Positions 52,869 through 62,684 of a DNA stretch of 64,000 nt are shown piece by piece. Both the position numbers and the translations under genes were made by a program. The stretch lies in contig OZ037866.1 of NCBI GenBank assembly GCA_964035575.1, forward strand, positions 248,001-312,000, written 5' to 3'. Position 1 is the stretch's first letter; each line of letters starts with the position of its first letter. The notes beneath the pieces were generated by a model, which searched no databases, was not told where the DNA came from, and saw only the letters and a list, made by a program, of their open reading frames with translations. The DNA is from Rhynchopus sp. YZ270_cl-10. Taxonomy: Eukaryota; Euglenozoa; Diplonemea; Diplonemida; Diplonemidae.

Positions 52869-54194
52869 TCACATCCACTTCTTGTTGTTGATGAAGGTGT
52901 CGATCATCGAGAGGGCGGCCACGGGCTGGTCGGCGGGGACCATGTGGCCTGCGTTGTGCACCTGGAGGAAGGTGAATCCGTCGTAGTTGCGGAACTGACC
53001 TGCGGTGCTGCCCTCAACGGTCCAGGCGTTGTCTCCGGCGTTCTTGAACTGGGATGAGCCAGACCAGGGGAGGTCCATGGTCCAGGCCTTGTTTCCGATC
53101 CAGTTGCAGATGTAGTCAACGTCTCCGGCGTAGATGAGGACGCGCACACCGTTCTCAAGCAGGTCCGGCACCATCTGCTGGTAGTTCTTCATCCAGTCCG
53201 CAGCGAAGTCGGCGTTGACCTGGTAGTTGCACGACGCCCACTTCTCGTTCACGCCAATCTGCTTCTGGAGCTTCTCGGAGTTGAGGAAGGTGTCGATGTT
53301 GGTGAAGTTGTAGCACAGCGGGGGCACGGTGCACGGGCTGCGGATGTCGTAGGGGTTCAGCCCGGTCGCGGAGTAGGGGGCAACCATGTACTCGTTGCAG
53401 AGGGTCTGTGCGTACTTGCACTCGAAGTCGCTGCCACCCTCGTTGCACTTGGTGATGGCCTTGGTGCAGGCGGGGGCGTGCTCAACCATCTTCTCGTAGG
53501 TCGACTTGCTGAAGACAGGCTTGCCCTGGACCTCAATCGACCAGTTGTATCCCATCTGCGGGTAGTACTGGTACTGCACCTCAGGGTCGGTCAGACCGTT
53601 GCCGACTCCGAGACCGGCAAGGTTGATCTTGATGCCCTCTCCAGACTGGGCACCCTTCCAGACGCGGTGTGCGGTGGCAGGTGCGTAGTGTCCTCCGTAC
53701 GACTCTCCGAAGATGAAGAACTCGGTGTTCCACTCGGGGTGGTCCGCGAAGAGCGCCTGGAGGAAGGAGTACATGTCGTTGGCAACGTCGGCCTCGTTCT
53801 TGTCGTCCATGGATCCGGTCGAGAAGCCGACTCCAGCGGGCTGGTCGATGTACACAAGGTTGGCGAAGGAGTTCCAGGAGTTGTGGTTCACAGTGGTGTC
53901 GTCACCGGCGGCGTTCACGTGGCACGGGCCGTTCTCGAAGAGCATGGCCAGCTCGGAGGAGCATCCCGGGCCTCCGGTCATCCACAGGATGGTCGGCGTG
54001 TTGGCAGACTTGTTGCGTGCCTCGTACGCCCAGTAGAAGTACTGCTTCTTGTCGTTGTCGATCGAGTACTTACCCGCGTACTGCTTCACGGTAGGGTCGC
54101 AGATGGTCGGGTTCATGGTGTCGACCAGACGGCCCTCCTGCTCCCACCCCTGGGCCGCAACGGCCATAAGCGTCAAAGGGATCATTTTGTTCAT
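52869..54194 (-). CDS. Serine carboxypeptidase (S10 family)
   Basis: The start ATG 54194 gives MNKMIPLTLMAVAAQG, a signal peptide; 441 residues match the usual length. The S10 hallmarks are all present: WMTGGPGCSS at 71-80 (oxyanion region), IDQPAGVGFS at 116-125, GESYGGHY at 163-170 with catalytic S165, D360 in GDVDYICNW and H417 in HNAGHMVP. It cleaves C-terminal residues of peptides at acid pH in lysosomes or digestive vacuoles, or after secretion. The sequence is close to the CPY/kinetoplastid CBP1 type. The GC content and codon bias are high and steady, and no break is visible, which suggests strong expression. Confidence 0.95.
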   Translation of the reverse strand: MNKMIPLTLMAVAAQGWEQEGRLVDTMNPTICDPTVKQYAGKYSIDNDKKQYFYWAYEARNKSANTPTILWMTGGPGCSSELAMLFENGPCHVNAAGDDTTVNHNSWNSFANLVYIDQPAGVGFSTGSMDDKNEADVANDMYSFLQALFADHPEWNTEFFIFGESYGGHYAPATAHRVWKGAQSGEGIKINLAGLGVGNGLTDPEVQYQYYPQMGYNWSIEVQGKPVFSKSTYEKMVEHAPACTKAITKCNEGGSDFECKYAQTLCNEYMVAPYSATGLNPYDIRSPCTVPPLCYNFTNIDTFLNSEKLQKQIGVNEKWASCNYQVNADFAADWMKNYQQMVPDLLENGVRVLIYAGDVDYICNWIGNKAWTMDLPWSGSSQFKNAGDNAWTVEGSTAGQFRNYDGFTFLQVHNAGHMVPADQPVAALSMIDTFINNKKWM

Positions 54195-54460
54195 TTTGTT
54201 TTGATAGCCTGTTGGGTGGAGAGCGGTAGGAGATGGGGTAAGAGGGGATGGGGAGGGGTATCTAAAAAAGACAACCGAATGTGAAACAGTGTAGTGTATA
54301 TAATGGAGCCCAACAGATAAAAAAAAACGAGAAGCAGCAACTCCTTGAACAGGGAAATGACAGGGGGGGACACCACACATTCCCGACTTACCCAACTTTT
54401 CTACCACACAACACTCAATTTCCCCCCCATCTAAGGACAAGCCTCCCCACTCCACACGCA

Positions 54461-55687
54461 TCAACTCCCTGGGGACGGGAGGCGCCTCTCGAGGGCACCT
54501 GTCTCCACGAGCACACGCCGGGCAGCACTGTAGCGACCTGCACTGGCTAGAGTCCGCGCATACAGGATATGGAACTGGTCGAGCGCTGCAGGGGGGCGCA
54601 ACCCACGCTCTTGCACCTCACGAGCAAGGCCATCTGCCTTGTCTGCGTCCTTTGCGGCAAGATGCACTGCCATCATGGCAGCAAAGACTGCCGGGGTAGG
54701 GCAGTCCACTGCCTGCGCCTTATACAGCAACGCTGTTGCTACTTCCTGCCACTTCAGCTTATCCCTTGTCACCAACAGCTGATCCGCCGCAAGCCTCAAT
54801 AGCACCACATACGCCTGCATGCCGATGCTATTCCACCCCAACGCCCCAGCCAGACTCGATGCACTGTCATAATCCAATACCACAGAGAAGGCTCGTATCA
54901 TCTCAGTACCAAGCCGCTGTGTGATGCCGTGCCTAGCAAATGCTTGGGTCTGCTTGAAAGAAAGAAAGAACTCCTGTGCAGTCGCAATATCCCCGGCTGC
55001 ACAGCAGGCGCGGATCACAGCGGCATGCAGCTTTGCATCCCTCCCCTCAGCAGCGACCGAATAAAACAACGTCTTCGCCAGCCCAACGTCTCCACAGACG
55101 CGAATCAGATATGTTGTATTATGAAGATCGGCCCCTGGGGCACCGTTTTTCAGCGCAGTGTTCATCGCTGCGAAGGAGGAGGCCCTCGCACTGCCGACAG
55201 AGTGGGCACGGATTAATGAAAACCGCATGTCCGTGGAGGGGCGCAGACCTGCGGCACACATCTCCTCGGAGAGGGTTGAGACCAGCGTGGCCTCGCCGTT
55301 GCCTGCATAGCAGTTGCTGATGGCATGGTAGCAGTCGTGGTCCAGCACAACACCACGCTCCGTTACAATCTTTTCAGCTTCCCGCATCACCCCGGTCTTC
55401 CGCGTCTGCGCAACGACAAAGAGCAGTCTCTTCGCCTCCCTCAAAGAGTTGTCCGTATGCGAACAATAATGCGACACCATCTTGCTTGCCTCCACCCCCC
55501 GCTTGTAGGGCGACGTGCTTGGACCGACAGTGCGGTCCCACATAAACTTTACATCGGAGACACTCCCTTCCACGGCGTCGATGTTGTTCGCACTAACGCG
55601 GAATTTGTTTTTATAGCGTGTGTTCTGCCAGAAACCTGCCCCAGTGAAGCGCAAGGGGTCACCATGTTTGATGTGTGGTCGTGGCAT
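54461..55687 (-). CDS. Pentatricopeptide-repeat-like protein, probably mitochondrial
   Basis: 408 residues from ATG 55687. The basic N-terminus ([20 protein letters not shown]) could target mitochondria. From about residue 80 the protein is a row of paired helices of about 35 residues: [38 protein letters not shown], the PPR-like [19 protein letters not shown] and [20 protein letters not shown]. The last repeats near the end read [16 protein letters not shown] and [19 protein letters not shown] proteins bind organellar RNA for processing, editing or translation. The repeats are degenerate, so TPR-like helices cannot be excluded. The gene ends 267 bp from the carboxypeptidase start. Confidence 0.75.
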   Translation of the reverse strand: MPRPHIKHGDPLRFTGAGFWQNTRYKNKFRVSANNIDAVEGSVSDVKFMWDRTVGPSTSPYKRGVEASKMVSHYCSHTDNSLREAKRLLFVVAQTRKTGVMREAEKIVTERGVVLDHDCYHAISNCYAGNGEATLVSTLSEEMCAAGLRPSTDMRFSLIRAHSVGSARASSFAAMNTALKNGAPGADLHNTTYLIRVCGDVGLAKTLFYSVAAEGRDAKLHAAVIRACCAAGDIATAQEFFLSFKQTQAFARHGITQRLGTEMIRAFSVVLDYDSASSLAGALGWNSIGMQAYVVLLRLAADQLLVTRDKLKWQEVATALLYKAQAVDCPTPAVFAAMMAVHLAAKDADKADGLAREVQERGLRPPAALDQFHILYARTLASAGRYSAARRVLVETGALERRLPSPGS

Positions 55688-55719
55688 AGGGTAGAGGTGA
55701 TTAAAGGAAGAGATTCATG

Positions 55720-56446
55720 AGAGTGGCGGAAGGGGGAAAGGGGGAAAGGGGGAAAGGGGGAAAGGGGGAAAGGGGGAAAGGGGGAAAGGGGGAAAGGGGG
55801 AAAGGGGGAAAGGGGGAAAGGGGGAAAGGGGGAAAGGGGGAAAGGGGGAAAGGGGGAAAGGGGGGAAGGGGGGAAGGGGGGAAGGGGGGAAGGGGGGAAG
55901 GGGGGAAGGGGGGAAGGGGGGAAGGGGGGAAGGGGGGAAGGGGGGAAGGGGGGAAGGGGGGAAGGGGGGAAGGGGGAAAGGGGGAAAGGGGGAAAGGGGG
56001 AAAGGGGGGAAGGGGGGAAGGGGGGAAGGGGGGAAGGGGGGAAGGGGGGAAGGGGGGAAGGGGGGAAGGGGGGAAGGGGGGAAGGGGGGAAGGGGGAAAG
56101 GGGGAAAGGGGGGAAGGGGGAAAGGGGGGAAGGGGGAAAGGGGGGAAGGGGGGAAGGGGGGAAGGGGGAAAGGGGGAAAGGGGGAAAGGGGGAAAGGGGG
56201 AAAGGGGGAAAGGGGGAAAGGGGGAAAGGGGGAAAGGGGGGAAGGGGGGAAGGGGGGAAGGGGGGAAGGGGGGAAGGGGGGAAGGGGGGAAGGGGGGAAG
56301 GGGGGAAGGGGGGAAGGGGGGAAGGGGGGAAGGGGGGAAGGGGGGAAGGGGGGAAGGGGGGAAGGGGGGAAGGGGGGAAGGGGGGAAGGGGGGAAGGGGG
56401 GAAGGGGGGAAGGGGGGAAGGGGGGAAGGGGGGAAGGGGGGAAGGG
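55720..56446. repeat. 9-bp purine satellite (GGGGGAAAG / GGGGGGAAG)
   Basis: About 80 units of pure purine. Blocks of the two variants alternate (for example GGGGGAAAG at 55738-55860, GGGGGGAAG at 55860-55970), showing local homogenisation. The 493-codon frame across it is a by-product. Confidence 0.97.
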
Positions 56447-56514
56447 GTTCTGAACCTAAGGGGATGGGTTAAAAAAGTGGTAAAAAAAAAAAAAAAATGG
56501 TTGGTTATCTCTGT

Positions 56515-56610
56515 ACACGGATACTGCCAGATCTGGCAAGATCTGGAAACCAGATTTCCACATCCGGAAAACTGGCCCCCATATCTGGCCAGATCTGGCA
56601 GTATCCGTGT
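56515..56610. mobile_element. 96-bp palindrome-array MITE
   Basis: Ends ACACGGATACTGCCAGATC and reverse complement with duplication CTGT (56511-56514, 56611-56614). It is a close relative of the copy at 44662-44754. Confidence 0.92.
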
Positions 56611-56833
56611 CTGTAGTGCTTTGGCTTTTATTTTGCCGAAAAAAGCATTTTGGTTGAAAGGTGACTGCTGTTTCGCCAGATAGTAGGTAGGGACAGAAGG
56701 AATCTCATTGGTCCATTCATGCTCGTCTTTAATTAGAAGACGAGGCATTTTGGCTACCTGAAAAACAGTGTCATTGTACTTAAAAGATATCAAGATGCCC
56801 TTTTTTTTTGTAATCGCAATTTTTTGTTTTTGA

Positions 56834-56879
56834 AAATTTGGTTGTATTAGTGTAGACACCCGAGGATGAACCCCACTAT
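56834..56879. repeat. Dispersed repeat F1
   Basis: Copies at 2794-2843, 15429-15477, 22889-22941 and 56834-56879 share GTTGTATTAGTGTAGACACC and GAGGATGAACTCCACTAT; the ends (ATTAGTG / CACTAT) can pair. One copy lies 18 bp beyond the stop of the Tudor-like gene. Confidence 0.8.
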
Positions 56880-57071
56880 ATGTTTTTGTTTTTTTGTGTA
56901 CTCTTATATTTAGAACGAAAATATGGAGGGGAGACAAACTTGAAAAAAAAAACGCAATATCTATGCACAGTGCATTTTGACATCTGAGACACAAGGGACG
57001 CTCATCAGGGGCAGCGTGTTGACCTGCCATGTGCCTTCTGGCAGCAAGGCACTATTGTTTTTTTTCAAATA

Positions 57072-59221
57072 CCGTATTCGGAAAAATGTTGCAACGTAAA
57101 AATGTTGGAACGTAAAAATGTTGTAACGGAATAATGTTGTAACGCTGCGGATCGCGGGAAGTTGTAACTTTATTCCGTTACAACATTTTTATGACTGGGG
57201 TGAACTTTGTCTTAGGGATTTTTTTTGGAACAGTCGGCATAATCCCCAACCTCACACACCACACCCCAATTTCAAGCCGATAATTAGTGTTTCAGGTTTT
57301 TCGACGTCCTCCCCCACCCCTCACCCAAATAAAAAATGAAACAAATGGGATTAGCCCAATTCTGCAAGCGCCGCAATCCCCACGAGCCTGTTTCGGAAGG
57401 AGGAGATGCCCCCAACCTGGCGTTCCTTGCTGGTAGCGCCGCAAGCGCAGTGGGGCTAGACGACAGCACATCTCGTGCTGTCGCAAATGAGGTCAGCGCT
57501 GCAAGCAGCACGCGAGCGGGAAAGGGGAAGTTTTTTTCCCTCGAGGAGCGGACCTTGCCCCTGTCCAGTTTGATGTGGAACAAAAAAAGTCGAGCCTACG
57601 GCTAAGTTACACAAGTTACAACAACACCAAAAAAAAAAAAAAAAAAACATCATCCCCCCCAGGGATGTTGCTAAACCGCGTAGTGGAATTCCAAAATCCT
57701 TGAGAGGTCGTTTTTTTTACGGGAAATTTTACGTGGGGAAGTCGTTTTTTTTCCGGGAAATTTTGAGGAGTCTTTTTTTACGGGAAAATTCTGTAGGGTT
57801 GACCCGGGAGGCTGTACCTTCAATTTTTTTTTTTTTGCCTGCGGCGCCATTTTTCATTTTTTGCTCCGCAAAAAGGGTTCGTTGAGTGACTGCTCTGTGG
57901 TGTAGTGTAAATGGCTATATTTTTACACCGTACCCTAATTTTTTTCGCCTGCGGCGCCATTTTATATTATTTTTTTTTGCTTCGCAAAAAAAATTTAGTT
58001 CCGTATGTTCCCGATGGTACTTGTCTTCTGAAGGAAAAGTACAAAGTGAACGTGGGGGCAGTTTGCTTAGTTGCAAACTTTGCTGCATGTTGTGACCCCA
58101 CCAGTTGACGGACGGAGCACGTCGAACCCAAAGGAGTGAGAAAGAAGGATATGGCCAAAGAAAAAAGTAGCGTACCGTGCGCCTGCGGCGCAAGCTTGCA
58201 TTACACCCTTCTTATGCCATAGTTTGGCTGTGAAAAAAGTGCAATTTTAAGCGCAATTTTGAAATGTGGCGTACCGTGGCTTCGCCAGAACGCGGTTTTC
58301 TCGAAGTTTTCTTGGAAAATGGGGACACTCTCGCACGGGTTTTGGAGGCTGCACCGGTCGTGCACTCCCCGTCTTTGGTTGCTGTTGAACAAGGATTCTC
58401 TCTCCTGACTACATCTACGCAAAGAGACGCCACTGCCTTTCTCACAGCACTATTGAGAAGCTGATGGTTCTTCATGAACAGGCACCGAGTTTAACAACGA
58501 AAAGATGGGGAATATTCTTGAACACGCTGTTGCCTTGTTTCTCAGCACAAGCGTAACAGGTTCAAGAGAAAACGGAGGTGTTCCTGCTGATGGCGGAGGA
58601 GTTGGAAGACTTCGCTCCCCGTATTTGCTTTCGGAATTGAGCTTCTGAGGACCTTTTTCGCAGCGCGAATTTTTTTTTTTTCCAAAACTGGTGCTTTCGG
58701 AAGTCGGTCAACGACCTGTCAATATCAGGGGGTGTGTGTACAGAGTCCCTGTGTCAGCGACCTGTCAATATCGACCCCTCCCGGAGCACCAAAAACGAAA
58801 GAAATTGGACGTGGGGTTCTCAAAATTTTCGGGGAAAACGGCATATTTAGCGATAAGTGTGTTCGAAACGTATCATGTGGGCAAAAAAAATTATGATTTT
58901 CACCACCAGACATGGACCAGGGTCGAAAAATGTACCTTTTTCCCGTGTAAAAAAACCCGTAAAAAAACCCGAATTCCAAGCCCAAAAAGTGCGATTTTCG
59001 TAACTGTTGAGCGTCAGGTCTGATCCCCCCGCCCCCCGCCCTTTTTTCACCACCGTCAGAGGCACAAGATTTTTCTTTTCAAAAACCACCCCCGCACCAG
59101 CAAAAATCCCTAAGACAAAAATAAACCCCAAAAAAATGTTGTAACGGAATAATGTTGTAACGCTGGGCCATTTTTTCCAGCGTTACAACATTATTCCGTT
59201 GCAACATTTTTCCGTCTACGG
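57072..59221. mobile_element. 2.15-kb TIR element with TA duplication and decayed interior
   Basis: The ends CCGTATTCGGAAAAATGTTG and its near reverse complement lie between TA dinucleotides (57070-57071, 59222-59223). The inverted repeats extend about 150 bp inwards (words GTTGTAACGGAATAATG and GTCTTAGGGATTTTT). The interior contains mini-hairpin blocks (about 57830-57990), a partial F8 repeat (58140-58290) and two GC-rich segments with plus-strand frames. It is probably a composite of older insertions. Confidence 0.7.
57336..58464 (+). pseudogene. Possible remnants of a hAT-like DNA transposase
   Basis: Two separate plus-strand segments look coding. 57336-57605 reads MKQMGLAQFCKRRNPHEPV and later FFSLEERTLPLSSLMWNKKS, like the start of hAT proteins (LLxFFKRK). 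58330-58464 reads VVHSPSLVAVEQGFSLLTTS then RDATAFLTALLRS, resembling the hAT C-terminal dimerisation region (SSAxxERxFSLL). Between them lie about 700 bp of unrelated repeat. The link is weak and rests on short similarities. Confidence 0.3.
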
Positions 59222-59888
59222 TATATTTTTTTCTTTCGTTTTATTTCTAATAGAACGGGGGAAATGGAAGAAGGTGGAAAAAAAAAGGCGTGAGATGTGT
59301 TCGGGACGATAGGAACGTGACACACACCAAAAAGTCATTCCATAATTAACTATTATACCTTATATTATACTGAAGAGAAGGTAATAGGGTGCACTAAATG
59401 TACCGTGACATACACCGAAAAGAGGAAAAAATAGAAATTTGACACTCATCACACGATAAAACCCATGGGAGAGAGGTTGTGGTGAAACGCACCTCGACCT
59501 GTTTGGCAAGGCGTAGTTCGTCCCCCAGAACCGCAAAAGTGTGTTCAAAACGCTTTGTTTCTATTTCCTCCTTCCATGAGGTGACAAAAAAGAATTGAAA
59601 GACGAATAAGCCTCGCGTACATACACATCTTTGTGAATCGTACTGGTTCTCACAGAGAGCGACTAAAACCCTGTTTAGGGTGTTCAGAATGTTCTGTTCG
59701 TCTGAAGCCACGTTGGACTTCACCTACACTTAAGAGTTAACCAGATTTTGCATGTAGATTAAATGAGCATCGGGAGCCATGTACCATGCATTAATTAGGG
59801 GAAAGAATCACATTTTATTGTAAAGATCACTAAACGAACCTGAGAAGAAGAGAAAAAACAAAAAAAAAAAAAAAAGTACAGTTGTAAG
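59222..59888. other. Spacer with repeat F6
   Basis: Contains F6 (59430-59588), a weak F3-type hairpin (59600-59632) and poly-A. The last eight bases GTTGTAAG (59881-59888) are a target duplication. Confidence 0.55.
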
Positions 59889-60761
59889 CAGAGCTCGCGC
59901 TAAAGTCCATCCCTCATCCCGGGATTTTTGGGGGTTTTGGTAGGAACGTTTTTTTTTTGCAGTACGGGGATTTCATTAAGAAACCAGAAGTTCTAATATT
60001 GTTGAGTAAGACCACCACATAGTGGACTTGCATATACATGTGACCCCGCCGTGGAACGCAATTGGCTCGGAAAGTCAAAAGAAAGAGGAGAAAAAAGAAA
60101 AGGAAAAAAAAAAAAGTTGGTTACCGTGCGCCTGCGGCGCTGCCTGTTCCCTTCCAGTTTCTACAGGCAAACACTTGCCCCCTTTACCTTACACTTACGG
60201 GTTTTGACCAAAACCAAGAACTTGTCCATTTCGGCAAATTGACCCCACCACAGAACGGACGAATTCCGGAAATGCAAATGCCGGTGTTTTCGCGCATTTT
60301 CATGTTGCAAGACGTCAGGATCAGGGAGAGAAAATCTGGTTGTGGGATTTACATTGGCCCTCTTTACCCTACATGGATTTTGACCAAAACCAAAAAATTG
60401 GCCATTTCGGCAAAGTGACCCCACCACAGCGCGGACGGATTCCGGAAATTCCAATCGCGGTATGTTTTGAGGCTGAAAACCCACTGATTTTCAGGAGAAA
60501 AATTGCTTCCAAATCTCGGAATTTTCCGAATTTTCCTGAAAATGACCCTTGTTTACGAGTATGGGTTCATATTTTGCGAAAATTTAAGTCACTAAAATTT
60601 TGTCCATTTTTCCGTATATACCCCACCACAAGCCGGGATTGGCCCGGAAATGCCACAAAACGGGGTTTCCGGGCCTCCCCAGCTAACCTTTTCAAGGAAC
60701 GTTTTTCCGTACCCGAAATCCATTTTTCCCCCATTTTTTCCCATAATTAGCGCGACCACTG
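59889..60761. mobile_element. hAT-type element with three tandem core-motif units
   Basis: The left end CAGAGCTCGCGCTAA and the right end (reverse complement of CAGTGGTCGCGCTAA) are flanked by GTTGTAAG (59881-59888, 60762-60769). The interior has three diverged tandem units of about 180 bp (about 60180-60660), each with a CATTTCGGCAAATTGACCCC-type inverse of the core motif, and one GCGCCTGCGGCGC hairpin (about 60127). Non-coding. Confidence 0.92.
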
Positions 60762-60769
60762 GTTGTAAG

Positions 60770-61558
60770 CATGGGTGTTCCTAAGACGGAATACGAATAC
60801 CACTTTTGGGATCGTGCACTTTTTTTTCTACAGGGATTCCCTTAGGGAAGAAAAAAAAGAGCAGAAGGGTAACTAAGAGACTTTAGAACGGTCTTTTTCA
60901 CTGAGTGAGGTGCCCGCGAACTGGGATGGAATGAAACAACACAAAAAAGACATTTTCCCCGTTGTAGGACGAACCCTCAAATAAAAATTTCGCCTCCGGC
61001 GGACACCCCCTTTCTTCCACTGTGTACTGTGTACTGTGTACTGTGTACTGTGTACTGTGTACTGTGTACTGTGTACTGTGTACTGTGTACTGTGTACTGT
61101 GTACTGTGTACTGTGTACTGTGTACTGTGTACTGTGTACTGTGTACTGTGTACTGTGTACTGTGTACTGTGTACTGTGTACTGTGTACTGTGTACTGTGT
61201 ACTGTGTACTGTGTACTGTGTACTGTGTACTGTGTACTGTGTACTGTGTACTGTGTACTGTGTACTGTGTACTGTGTACTGTGTACTGTGTACTGTGTAC
61301 TGTGTACTGTGTACTGTGTACTGTGTACTGTGTACTGTGTACTGTGTACTGTGTACTACTATGCGGTTATGCAGCCACGCCAATTTTTTTTAATGGTACC
61401 ACCGCTGAATGCTCGGGTCACCAAAAATTCAAATAAGACCAGTTTTGGGGTGTTTTGACCCTGTTTTTGACCCCCAAAGGGGAAGCCCACCCAAAGAAAA
61501 ATAGTGGAATACGGACCCGATTTTCTCCCGAAAACCCCCGGAATACGGAACACCCATG
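60770..61558. mobile_element. Second hAT-like element adjoining the first, with internal 7-bp satellite
   Basis: The ends CATGGGTGTTCC and its reverse complement GGAACACCCATG are flanked by the same 8-bp word GTTGTAAG (60762-60769, 61559-61566) that also borders the left neighbour. The CATGG end is a looser fit to hAT. The interior contains the TGTACTG satellite at 61020-61357. Confidence 0.8.
61020..61357. repeat. 7-bp tandem satellite, unit TGTACTG, about 48 copies
   Basis: An essentially perfect array inside the element at 60770-61558. Long frames on both strands here are artefacts. Confidence 0.97.
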
Positions 61559-62143
61559 GTTGTAAGACACATGCAATACAGAATATCTTGAAAATGCTGG
61601 CAAAACCCTCCTGAAAGGGCCCTCATACAGCAGTAGGGGAACACTCTCCCCCCCCCCCTTTTTTTGGAGGGGGCAGCACTACATCACCCACAGAACGGAT
61701 ACTGGATGCCTCCTTTTCCCTCTCTTCCCTTTCTCCTCCTCATTTCAACAAATCCAAAAAAAAACAAAACAAACGGTAGTGTACAAAAACCTTTTTAATG
61801 GTTTATAGACAACAAAAAGGTGTTGCCAGTTTTCAATGAGAGTTGCTATTTTTTGCAGGGAAGGAAGGGGGCGAGAAAAAAAATTTCTCTGTTGGAGTAC
61901 AGCAAGGACGTCCCCGCAACTACTATCGTCTCCACCCCCCTCTATGGATTGCCCTCCGGTAGTGTACAAAAAGAAGAAGAAAAAGAGAGAGAGGAATATC
62001 GCAGAAACTAACAAAAAACGCTGGAAGAAAAAAAAGGTGTTTTGAAGAAGATTGGTTATTAACCAAGAATCTAATTAGGCCTGATAGGGTCCGGTTTGGG
62101 TAAAAACCCTGAGGAGGAAAAAAAAAACTGTTATCTGAGTTTA
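61559..62143. other. Spacer between mobile elements
   Basis: Begins with the right GTTGTAAG duplication; otherwise AT-rich. The end (about 62121-62143) is the left part of the older repeat whose other copy holds the Harbinger-like and hAT insertions. Confidence 0.5.
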
Positions 62144-62445
62144 CTGGGGGGGGGCGAATAAGAGATCAGGGGTGAATAAGAGATCAGGGCCGAATAAGAG
62201 ATCAGGTTGAGATTTTGGGGGTATTTTTTTTTTTTTTTTTTTGCATGCGCCAGGGTTTTATCTTGAAATTTTTTTTTGAAATTTTACCCTGTCTACCCGG
62301 TCTGGCAAAAAAGTGGTCAAAATATTTTTTTTGCCTCCGGCAAAAATGTCTTTTCGCTTTTTTCCCCCCAAAAAAATTTTTTTATTTCTGGCTCGTCCGT
62401 TCGCCTAATAAGAGATGCCACATCTCTTATTCGCCCCCCCCCCAG
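62144..62445. mobile_element. 302-bp CTGGGGG family MITE with TA duplication
   Basis: Ends CTGGGGGGGGGCGAATAAG and reverse complement between TA dinucleotides (62142-62143, 62446-62447). AATAAGAGATCAGG is repeated at the left end and a hairpin AGAGATG-CCA-CATCTCT closes the right end. The uninterrupted target GAGTTTAAGCTAGTC is visible at 17719-17733. Confidence 0.9.
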
Positions 62446-62625
62446 TAAGCTAGTCTGATAAAGAAAGAAACGAAATCAAAAAAAGAATTTTTCGTTGATC
62501 GCACCGGATTTTTTGTGGAGTGTGTAGGGACAAAATCGAAAACTTTTCTGTGGATAAGTTGTTGTCGTATTTACATCGCTCACACCAAAAATTCGGGCAC
62601 ACTCAGACTGTCTCAAAAAAAAGAA
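62446..62625. repeat. Older dispersed repeat, copy 2
   Basis: Matches 17725-17940 closely (GATAAAGAAAGAAACGAAAT, then CGTTGATCGCACCGGATTT). It ends about 60 bp before the stop of the next gene. Confidence 0.85.
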
Positions 62626-62684
62626 AAGTTGATAATATATCTACAGCCCTGATAAAGGGTATTGCTTTTTTCTCCCCTCATATT

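Noticed and set aside
53478-54284. 268-codon plus-strand frame
   Set aside because: Antisense shadow of the GC-rich serine carboxypeptidase gene.
55549-57030. 493-codon proline-rich frame
   Set aside because: It runs through the purine satellite on the complementary strand and has no independent coding support.
60898-61458. Frames repeating CVLCTVY or VHSTQYT
   Set aside because: Created by the 7-bp satellite.
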